Shown in pieces: positions 1 through 6,035 of a stretch of 13,685 bases of DNA. Under the pieces are notes generated by a model. That model saw nothing but the letters and a program-made list of their open reading frames with translations. It had not been told where the DNA came from and did not search any database. A program made the translations under genes and the position numbers. The stretch lies in assembly GCA_025356765.1 (NCBI GenBank), contig JANXRO010000060.1, positions 1 to 13,685 of the forward strand, in the 5' to 3' direction. This DNA comes from Hyphomicrobiales bacterium. GTDB lineage: Bacteria; Pseudomonadota; Alphaproteobacteria; Rhizobiales; Aestuariivirgaceae. How positions within the stretch are numbered: position 1 is the stretch's first letter; the number at the start of each line of letters is the position of its first letter.

Positions 1-1060
1 CAATGCCAAAAGCATTAAAGCCACAGCCTAAATAAAAGTTTTTGAGTTCAGGTGCGCGGCCCAAAATGAAATTGCCATCGGGCGTGAAACTTTCTGGCCC
101 ATTGATCATTTTTTTAATGCCGGTTTTTTCCAAGGCCGGAATGCGGGCCAAGGCTTGCGCCATATGTTGTTCAAAATGGTCCCAATTATCGTCAAACAAT
201 TCAAACTCAAAGGTGGAAGGCACATCGTCCAATGTCCATGAAATGGGGTTGGGCTCATAGCCACCAAACACCAAGCCACCCACCTCTTCTTTAAAATATG
301 TGCGCCTGTCAGGATCTCGAATAGTGGGCGCATCTGGTGATAAGCCATCCACTTTTTCGGTGATGATATATTGGTGTTTAACAGGTTGCAGCGGAACATT
401 AACGCCAGCCAGCGCACCAATTTGCCTGGCCCACATGCCGCCGCAGTTTACGACCAGATCACATTTAATAGTGCCTTGCGTGGTTTGAACACCGACCACA
501 ACGCCTTCAACAATTTCAAAACCTGTAACGCCCACACCTTCAAATATTTTGGCGCCATGCATGCGGGCACCCTTGGCCAAAGATTGGGTGATGTCTGATG
601 GCGATGCCTGCCCATCGGTTGGCAAATAAGATGAGCCCACAAGATCGGAAACATCAAGCAGCGGGAAAAGTTTTTTGGTTTCAGCAGGTGAAAGTAACTG
701 CATGTCCATGCCGAAGCTTTGCGCGGTTGTGGCCAAACGTTTATATTCCGTCCACCTGTCTTCATTGGTGGCAAGGCGCAAACAACCAGACATTTTCCAA
801 CCCGTTTGCAAACCCGTTTCAGTTTCCAAGTTTTTATAAAGCTCTACTGAATATTTCAAAACTTGCGTGATGGAAGCCGATGATCGAAGCTGGCCCACCA
901 AGCCCGCCGCATGCCACGTTGAACCTGATGTGATTTTGTTTTGTTCCAGCAGAATGACATCAGCCTTATGATCACGTGCCAAATGATAGGCCGTGGAACA
1001 ACCAATAATGCCGCCGCCGATCACTACAATTTGTGCATGGGCGGGAAGTGCCTTGTTCAT
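1..1060 (-). CDS. FAD-dependent oxidoreductase, dimethylglycine/sarcosine dehydrogenase type (3' end outside window)
   Basis: The reading frame is open from an ATG at 1060 to the left edge without a stop, giving 353 N-terminal residues. Residues 11-30 form a dinucleotide-binding fold with GGGIIG at 15-20, followed by an acidic residue in LLEQ. STWHAAG follows, and its His50 aligns with the histidine that carries covalent FAD in mitochondrial dimethylglycine and sarcosine dehydrogenases. The visible part is a DAO-type FAD domain. Close relatives are often about 800-860 residues with C-terminal folate-binding GCV_T domains; whether these are present lies beyond the window. Expected role: oxidative demethylation of dimethylglycine or sarcosine in betaine/choline breakdown, passing electrons from FAD and one carbon to tetrahydrofolate. 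Its ATG overlaps the stop of the upstream kinase-like gene by 4 bp, so translation is probably coupled. The family is clear, the exact substrate is not. Confidence 0.9.
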   Translation of the reverse strand, partial: MNKALPAHAQIVVIGGGIIGCSTAYHLARDHKADVILLEQNKITSGSTWHAAGLVGQLRSSASITQVLKYSVELYKNLETETGLQTGWKMSGCLRLATNEDRWTEYKRLATTAQSFGMDMQLLSPAETKKLFPLLDVSDLVGSSYLPTDGQASPSDITQSLAKGARMHGAKIFEGVGVTGFEIVEGVVVGVQTTQGTIKCDLVVNCGGMWARQIGALAGVNVPLQPVKHQYIITEKVDGLSPDAPTIRDPDRRTYFKEEVGGLVFGGYEPNPISWTLDDVPSTFEFELFDDNWDHFEQHMAQALARIPALEKTGIKKMINGPESFTPDGNFILGRAPELKNFYLGCGFNAFGI

Positions 1061-1941
1061 ATGTTTTCAAACCTTGTCTGATAATTTTTCAAAATTGCTT
1101 CAAAGCGCGAAAGATATTCCGCTGCATAAGCCACATAATCGACACCCGGCGCATTGAGATAAATTTCTGAAATCATGCCCCACATTGCTTCGCGCAAGGC
1201 GGCGGCAACTTTCATGGCGAAGAAGGCGCGCAAGGTGGCTTCATCTGGTCTTCGTTCAAAATATAAATCCAACATTTGGGTTTCGAGTTTTTCATCAAAT
1301 GAATTGGCCGCAGCAAGATTTGCCAAATCAAACATGCAGGTGCCAAAAGCACCATATTCCCAATCAATCAGCCACAACCGTTTGCCATCATCCATAAAAT
1401 TGGTGGGCAATAAATCATGGTGTCCAAAAATGATGGGCAGCGGAACTTGTGCCGCTTCAAGCGCATCCACAATTTTCATCCAGCGTGAAACCTCGCCTGC
1501 CCGAGCGTGGCGTTTGTCCATCAGCGTTGCGGCATAATCACGCAAGATTTGAAACACCCAGAAAATGGCACCCTGGCCCAAAATGCGTTTTGGCATTTCA
1601 TGGTGACATCGCTTCACGGTTTCAACACAAGCCTGCCAATTGCCACGAACATCAGCCTCTATAAATGTTCGCGCATCAATGTGGCGCAGAACCATGATGC
1701 CGCCCTCAGCATAAACAACTTCTGGTGAAAGCCCCGCTTCAAATGCAGCCCGTGCCGCCGTTGCTTCACGCAGGCGCGAAACTTGATGAAAGGGATAATC
1801 TTCTCCCACGCGGGCAACCCATTTGCCCGAATTGTCTGAAACCACGAAGCTTGAGTTGCTCACCCCGCCTTTCAACACGTCAAGGGTGATGGGGCCTTTC
1901 CATAAAGGCAGTGCGCGCACTTGCTGTTCGGCGTGGTTCAT
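1057..1941 (-). CDS. Choline/ethanolamine kinase-like phosphotransferase (APH family)
   Basis: This 294-residue protein has the aminoglycoside/choline kinase fold. HHDLLPTN at 174-181 is the catalytic Brenner-type loop with catalytic Asp176. IDWEYG at 192-197 supplies the metal-binding Asp193, and the N-lobe has GGVSNSSF at 25-32 as a nucleotide loop. The ATG at 1941 is preferred because GAGGA lies at ideal spacing before it; the frame also extends upstream to 1989, but that start has no comparable Shine-Dalgarno. The stop overlaps the next gene's ATG (ATGA), tying it to the demethylating flavoprotein. The family phosphorylates small hydroxyl or amine substrates such as choline or ethanolamine with ATP. 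A role beside a methylated-amine dehydrogenase, for example in trapping or sensing a choline-related compound, is inference. It could instead act on a sugar or an unknown alcohol. Confidence 0.85.
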   Translation of the reverse strand: MNHAEQQVRALPLWKGPITLDVLKGGVSNSSFVVSDNSGKWVARVGEDYPFHQVSRLREATAARAAFEAGLSPEVVYAEGGIMVLRHIDARTFIEADVRGNWQACVETVKRCHHEMPKRILGQGAIFWVFQILRDYAATLMDKRHARAGEVSRWMKIVDALEAAQVPLPIIFGHHDLLPTNFMDDGKRLWLIDWEYGAFGTCMFDLANLAAANSFDEKLETQMLDLYFERRPDEATLRAFFAMKVAAALREAMWGMISEIYLNAPGVDYVAYAAEYLSRFEAILKNYQTRFENI

Positions 1942-1960
1942 CGATTCCTCACCCCTGCAA

Positions 1961-1989
1961 GATTTGTCTTTTCGTCGCACCCCTGTCAA
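1961..1989 (-). promoter_or_regulatory. Possible sigma70-type promoter for the kinase/flavoprotein pair
   Basis: On the minus strand a perfect TTGACA (1984-1989) is followed after 17 bp by CAAATC (1961-1966). The -35 is consensus and the -10 is weak. Predicted transcription would start near 1954, leaving a leader of about 13 nt that contains the GAGGA ribosome site. Confidence 0.35.
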
Positions 1990-1993
1990 CGTC

Positions 1994-2022
1994 TATGGCG
2001 CATGGTGCTATGCACCGCCATA
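1994..2022. promoter_or_regulatory. Imperfect palindrome between divergent promoters (candidate operator)
   Basis: TATGGCG at 1994-2000 is the exact reverse complement of CGCCATA at 2016-2022. Nested inside, GGTGC at 2004-2008 pairs with GCACC at 2012-2016 around TAT; the two symmetries are offset by 2 bp. The element sits in the 148-bp gap between the divergent kinase and Mo-hydroxylase operons, just upstream of the minus-strand TTGACA at 1984-1989. Position and symmetry suit a regulator site acting on one or both operons. No cognate regulator is visible in the window. Confidence 0.4.
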
Positions 2023-2089
2023 ATCAGCACAACTGTTGACCAATCGTGCGGATAAAGCCACACTAGACCTATAATTAAGAGGCAAAAAA

Positions 2090-2950
2090 ATGCGATATGA
2101 AGTTCCCGTGACGGCCAAAGAAGCCGCTTCACTTTTGATGAAAGAAAAAGGCAAAGCCTTTGTGCTGGCTGGCGGCACAGATCTTTTGGTTAAAATGAAG
2201 GCTGGTGTTGTGGCACCTGATCTTATTGTTGATATCAAGGCCATCAAAGGCATTAAAGAAATCAAAAAGACTGCTACGGGTTTCACCATCGGTGCCGCTG
2301 TTCCGTGCGCCGCGTTGGATGAAAACGCAGCATTGGTAAAAGCTTGGCCCGGCGTGGTTGAAGCCGCAAATTTAATTGGATCAAAGCAAGTGCAAGGCCG
2401 CTGCACCATGGCTGGCAATTTGTGCAATGCCTCGCCCGCCGCCGACAGTGTGCCCGCGTTGATCGCCGCTGGTGCAAAAGTGGTGATCACCAGTTCCAAG
2501 GGTTCACGCAAATTGGCGGTTGAAGATGTGCCAGCCGGTGTTGGCCGCAACAACTTGAAAAAAGGTGAATTCATCACCGCCATTGAGCTTCCCAAACGCG
2601 CACCCAAATCGGGCGATGCTTATTTGCGTTTTATTCCACGCACCGAAATGGATATTGCGGTTGTGTCTTGCGCCGTGAACCTGACGATTGATGGCAAAGG
2701 CATTATCACCAAGGCCCGCGTTTCGCTGGGCGCTGTGGCGATCACCGCATTGCTGGTGAAAGAGGCAGCCAAAGCCATTATCGGCACCAAGCTTGATGAT
2801 GCAACCAAAGCCAAGCTTGCCGACATTTGTTCAGCTGCTTGCAAACCAATTGACGATAAACGCGGTACAGTCGAATTTAGAACAACAGTGGCAGGCGTTC
2901 TTGCCCGCCGCGCTGCCGAAACCGCCTATACCCGCGCTGGAGGAAAATAA
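2090..2950 (+). CDS. FAD-binding (medium) subunit of a xanthine-dehydrogenase-family Mo hydroxylase, CoxM-like
   Basis: This 286-residue protein matches the FAD subunit of three-component molybdenum hydroxylases. The first pyrophosphate-binding motif, AGGTDLLV, is at 27-34. The second flavin motif, TMAGNLCNASPAADS, is at 106-120. The C-terminal third matches the CO dehydrogenase flavoprotein C-terminal domain. It carries electrons from the 2Fe-2S subunit to the final acceptor through FAD. AAGAGG sits 7 nt before the ATG. Its stop codon TAA shares one base with the ATG of the next gene, and the GGAGGA that serves that gene lies inside this one. It is the first gene of the operon, divergent from the kinase gene. 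Subunit identity is secure; the substrate is set by the large subunit and is unknown. Confidence 0.92.
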   Translation: MRYEVPVTAKEAASLLMKEKGKAFVLAGGTDLLVKMKAGVVAPDLIVDIKAIKGIKEIKKTATGFTIGAAVPCAALDENAALVKAWPGVVEAANLIGSKQVQGRCTMAGNLCNASPAADSVPALIAAGAKVVITSSKGSRKLAVEDVPAGVGRNNLKKGEFITAIELPKRAPKSGDAYLRFIPRTEMDIAVVSCAVNLTIDGKGIITKARVSLGAVAITALLVKEAAKAIIGTKLDDATKAKLADICSAACKPIDDKRGTVEFRTTVAGVLARRAAETAYTRAGGK

Positions 2951-3420
2951 TGGGAGTTCACGTTCAAACAACAATCAATGGCGATGCTGTTGAATTTGCC
3001 TGTGGTGTTGATGAGTCTTTGCTGGATGTGCTGCGCAATCGCGTGGGCCTGACGGGCGCTAAAGAAGGCTGTGGCACAGGTGATTGTGGTGCCTGTTCAG
3101 TTATTCTGGATGGTCGCTTGGTGTGTTCATGCTTGGTGCTGGGCGCTGAGATGAATGGCAAATCAGTTGAAACCATTGAAGGCATGGCCGATGGCAATGT
3201 TCTACACCCGCTGCAGCAACATTTTATTGATGGTGCAGCATTGCAATGTGGCGTGTGCACACCTGGCTTTTTGATGGCGGCGCAAGCCCTGTTGCGCAAA
3301 AACCCTGATCCAACGGAAGAAGAAATTCGTTTTGGCCTTGCGGGCAATCTTTGCCGCTGCACAGGTTATGATAAAATCGTGCGTGCCGTTCAGGCCGCAG
3401 CAAAAGAAATGCGAGGCTAA
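2950..3420 (+). CDS. [2Fe-2S] (small) subunit of the Mo hydroxylase, CoxS-like
   Basis: At 156 residues this is the usual length of a small iron-sulfur subunit. The plant-ferredoxin-like N-terminal domain has Cys41, Cys46, Cys49 and Cys61 (CGTGDCGAC and then SCL). The C-terminal four-helix domain has Cys100 and Cys103 (CGVC) and Cys135 and Cys137 (NLCRCTGY), so all eight ligands for two 2Fe-2S clusters are present. The protein relays electrons from the molybdenum site in the large subunit to FAD in the medium subunit. It starts inside the stop codon of the FAD subunit gene, behind a strong GGAGGA, and ends 2 bp before the large subunit gene with GAGG at its end serving that gene. This spacing implies equal, coupled production of the three subunits. 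Confidence 0.95.
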   Translation: MGVHVQTTINGDAVEFACGVDESLLDVLRNRVGLTGAKEGCGTGDCGACSVILDGRLVCSCLVLGAEMNGKSVETIEGMADGNVLHPLQQHFIDGAALQCGVCTPGFLMAAQALLRKNPDPTEEEIRFGLAGNLCRCTGYDKIVRAVQAAAKEMRG

Positions 3421-3422
3421 TC

Positions 3423-5711
3423 ATGTCACTCGATTCCCATTCATCTGATCCTATGAACCCTGGTCTGGTTGAACGCAAATTCAAGGTTATTGGCTCACGC
3501 GTGGCAAGGCCTGATGGCGTTGATAAAGTGACAGGCCGTGCCCGTTTTGGTGCCGATGCCAGCGCACCGGGCCAACTGGTGGGCCTTGTGTTGCGCTCGC
3601 CCCATGCGCATGCGCAAATTGTAAAAATTGACACCAAGGCCGCTGAAAAGCTGCCCGGTGTGAAAGCGGTTATCACATCAGTTGATTTGCCAGATTATAC
3701 CAATGGCGATCGCAGCATGCTGGACATTCTTGAAAACTGCATGGCGCGCAAAAAAGCGTTGTATGATGGCCATGCCGTGGCCGCCGTTGCAGCCATTGAT
3801 GCCGCAACCGCCCGCAAGGCACTGGCGCTGATCAACGTGACCTATAAAATTCTGCCGCATGTGACGGATGTGGATGAGGCGCTGAAGCATACAGCGCCCA
3901 TTATCCATGATCATATTTTCACTGAAGGCACACCTCAGAAATCTGAAATGCCATCAAACCAAAACAAACATGCCAGCTATGGGCACGGTGATGTTGAACA
4001 GGGCTTGAAAGAGGCGGATGTTGTAATCTCACGTTCATTCAAAACCGAACAAACCCACCAAGGTTATATTGAGCCCCATTCTTGCTTGGCTTCAGTTTCG
4101 CCTGATGGTGCTGCCGAAATGTGGGTCTGCACCCAAGGCCACTTTGTTTATCGCAACCAATGCGCCATTCTTTTGGGCTTGGACGCCAATAAACTGCGCG
4201 TCACCTCTTCTGAAATTGGTGGCGGCTTTGGTGGCAAAACCCACATCTGGGCCGAGCCCTTGGCATTGGCACTTTCACGCAAAGCCAACCGCCCAGTGAA
4301 ATTGACGATGAGCCGCGAAGAAGTGTTCCGTTGCACGGGCCCAACATCTTCAACATCGATTGATGTGAAGCTTGGCGTTAAAAAAGATGGCACGATCACT
4401 GCTGCATTTGCAGAATTGCGCTATCATGGTGGCGCATTCCCATCGACATGGGCCGAGCTTGGCGCACAAACCGCCTTTGCGTGTTATGATTTGAAAAACG
4501 TTCAAACCATCAGCAAAGACGTTGTGGTCAACCGACCCAAAACAGCGGCTTACCGGGCACCTTCAGCGCCCATGGCCGCATTTGCGGTCGAAAACGCCAT
4601 GGATGAAGCGGCCAAAGCCATTGGCATGGACCCGCTGGATTTCCGCATTAAAAACGCGGCCAAAGAAGGCACCAAGTCTTCCTATGGCCCGGTCTATGGC
4701 CCCATCGGCATTGGCCCAACTTTAATGGCAGCAAAAAACCACCCGCATATGAAGGCGCCATTGGGCAAAAACCAAGGCCGCGGCGTTGCCTGTGGCTTCT
4801 GGTTCAACTTCGGTGGCCAAACCTGTGTGGACGTGAACATAACGCCAGATGGCAATGTGACAATCGCTCAAGGCACGATTGACGTGGGCGGAAGCCGCGC
4901 ATCAATCGCCATGGCTGTGGCCGAAGAATTGGGCGTTACCTATGATCACGTGCGTTCAACGATTGCCGACACTTCTTCCTTGGGTCATAATGATATGACC
5001 GATGGCAGCCGTGGTACATTCTCAACCTCGATGGCCGCGATTTTTGCAACCCGCAACGCCATCACCGTGCTTCGCAACCGCGCCGCCAAAACTTGGGAAA
5101 TCAATGTTGACGACGTTGAATGGAAAGACGGCAGCGCCCACCCCATCGGCAAAGGCCATGGCAATTTAGCGCCATTGAGCTTGAAAGATTTGGCCGCAGG
5201 AGCAGGCAACACCGGCGGGCCAATTGCTGGCCATGCTGAAATAACCGCCGACAACGCAGGCGTTTCTTTCGGCACGCATATTGCTGATGTGGAAACTGAT
5301 CCTGAAACTGGCCGTTCGCTTATCAAGCGCTACACGGTTATTCAAGATGCGGGCAAAGCCATGCACCCTTCTTACGTTGAAGGGCAATATCAAGGTGGCG
5401 CAGTGCAAGGCATTGGCTGGGCGCTGAATGAAGAATATGTTTATGGCAAAGATGGCCGCCTGCAAAATGCAGCCTTCTTGGATTATCGCATTCCGGTGTG
5501 TTCAGACTTGCCCTTTATCGACACGCAGATTTTGGAAATTCCAAATCCAAACCATCCCTATGGTGTGCGTGGCGTGGGCGAAACTTCAATTGTTCCGCCA
5601 CTTGCGGCAGTTTCAATTGCTGTCACAAACTCAACCGGTGTTCGCCAAACTCATATTCCAATGTCTCCGCCACGCGTGTTGAAATCCATTCAGGATGCAA
5701 AGGCAAAGTAA
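3423..5711 (+). CDS. Molybdopterin-binding (large) catalytic subunit of the Mo hydroxylase, CoxL-like but not CO dehydrogenase form I
   Basis: The 762 residues match the usual length for large subunits of this family. The N-terminal aldehyde-oxidase/xanthine-dehydrogenase a/b hammerhead domain covers about 25-150. Cofactor-contacting motifs follow in order: CTQGHF at 236-241, GGGFGGK at 266-272, AYRAPSAP at 376-383, GGSRAS at 489-494 and QGIGWAL at 662-668. GVGE at 717-720 carries the catalytic glutamate Glu720. The active-site loop lacks the AYxCSFR signature, including the copper-binding cysteine, of form I CO dehydrogenase, and also differs from the AYRGAGR of form II. CO as substrate is therefore unlikely; hydroxylation of an aldehyde, purine or N-heterocycle is more plausible. 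No signal peptide or Tat motif is present, so it should be cytoplasmic. It overlaps the start of the MoaD-like gene downstream. Confidence 0.92.
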   Translation: MSLDSHSSDPMNPGLVERKFKVIGSRVARPDGVDKVTGRARFGADASAPGQLVGLVLRSPHAHAQIVKIDTKAAEKLPGVKAVITSVDLPDYTNGDRSMLDILENCMARKKALYDGHAVAAVAAIDAATARKALALINVTYKILPHVTDVDEALKHTAPIIHDHIFTEGTPQKSEMPSNQNKHASYGHGDVEQGLKEADVVISRSFKTEQTHQGYIEPHSCLASVSPDGAAEMWVCTQGHFVYRNQCAILLGLDANKLRVTSSEIGGGFGGKTHIWAEPLALALSRKANRPVKLTMSREEVFRCTGPTSSTSIDVKLGVKKDGTITAAFAELRYHGGAFPSTWAELGAQTAFACYDLKNVQTISKDVVVNRPKTAAYRAPSAPMAAFAVENAMDEAAKAIGMDPLDFRIKNAAKEGTKSSYGPVYGPIGIGPTLMAAKNHPHMKAPLGKNQGRGVACGFWFNFGGQTCVDVNITPDGNVTIAQGTIDVGGSRASIAMAVAEELGVTYDHVRSTIADTSSLGHNDMTDGSRGTFSTSMAAIFATRNAITVLRNRAAKTWEINVDDVEWKDGSAHPIGKGHGNLAPLSLKDLAAGAGNTGGPIAGHAEITADNAGVSFGTHIADVETDPETGRSLIKRYTVIQDAGKAMHPSYVEGQYQGGAVQGIGWALNEEYVYGKDGRLQNAAFLDYRIPVCSDLPFIDTQILEIPNPNHPYGVRGVGETSIVPPLAAVSIAVTNSTGVRQTHIPMSPPRVLKSIQDAKAK

Positions 5712-5967
5712 ATTGGCGCTGAGCCATATCATCCACCTTTGGGGCGCCCTTCGGCCATTTGCTGATGGCGCCCCAACCATTTCGGTGTCGGCCAGCACAA
5801 TCCGCGAATTGTTTCGTATACTGACAGAAAAATATCCGGGAATGGAACCCCATATCAAGCGCGGCGTTGCTGTTTCCATCAACGGGCAAATTTACCGCGA
5901 CCAGTGGGATACACCGCTTCCCCAAGGTGCTGAAATTTACTTATTGCAACGCATTCCGGGCGGCTAG
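5695..5967 (+). CDS. MoaD/ThiS-like sulfur-carrier protein with terminal Gly-Gly
   Basis: This small ubiquitin-fold protein has up to 90 residues and ends exactly in RIPGG. The C-terminal Gly-Gly is the site that is adenylated and then thiocarboxylated in MoaD and ThiS. Sequence features include HLWGALRPFADG near the start and the INGQIYRDQW...LPQGAEIYLLQ hairpin before the tail, both typical of MoaD. The ATG at 5695 lies 17 bp inside the large subunit gene. A TTG at 5713, with AAAGG 9 nt upstream, would give an 84-residue protein closer to family length, so the start is uncertain. MoaD donates sulfur to make the molybdopterin dithiolene, which fits its place behind a molybdenum enzyme. It could instead be a dedicated sulfur donor for another product. 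No MoeB-like activator is encoded nearby. Confidence 0.82.
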   Translation: MQRQSKLALSHIIHLWGALRPFADGAPTISVSASTIRELFRILTEKYPGMEPHIKRGVAVSINGQIYRDQWDTPLPQGAEIYLLQRIPGG

Positions 5968-5977
5968 TGTTGCCGGT

Positions 5978-5994
5978 AATGTGATCGTCACATT
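5978..5994. promoter_or_regulatory. Perfect 17-bp palindrome upstream of the glutamate-synthase-like gene (candidate operator)
   Basis: AATGTGA (5978-5984), TCG, TCACATT (5988-5994) is a perfect inverted repeat with 7-bp arms. It lies in the 68-bp gap after the MoaD-like gene and about 42 bp before the next start codon. The half-site resembles the TGTGA of CRP/FNR sites, but the spacer is 3 bp rather than 6, so a different dimeric regulator is more likely. There is no following T-run, so an intrinsic terminator is unlikely. Confidence 0.45.
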
Positions 5995-6035
5995 CACAGG
6001 CCCTATTGCTTAAACCAAATAATTTCGGTTGAGTG

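Noticed and set aside
448..774. 108-residue open frame on the minus strand
   Set aside because: It is an out-of-frame reading of the flavoprotein gene on the same strand, whose true frame runs unbroken from 1060 to the window edge with FAD motifs.
2036..2075. TTGACC (2036-2041) and TATAAT (2070-2075) before the FAD subunit gene as a promoter
   Set aside because: The two boxes are 28 bp apart, too far for a sigma70 promoter, and a start downstream of TATAAT would remove the AAGAGG ribosome site. TTGACC could still act with a weak -10 near 2059-2064.
2008..2607. 199-residue open frame on the minus strand
   Set aside because: It lies opposite the Mo-hydroxylase FAD subunit, which has clear family motifs; the translated product has low-complexity Ala/Ser/Thr composition and no recognisable domain.
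2090..5711. Aerobic CO dehydrogenase (coxMSL)
   Set aside because: The gene order fits, but the large subunit lacks the AYxCSFR loop with the copper-binding cysteine.
5978..5994. CRP-binding site
   Set aside because: CRP sites have TGTGA and TCACA separated by 6 bp; here the spacer is 3 bp.
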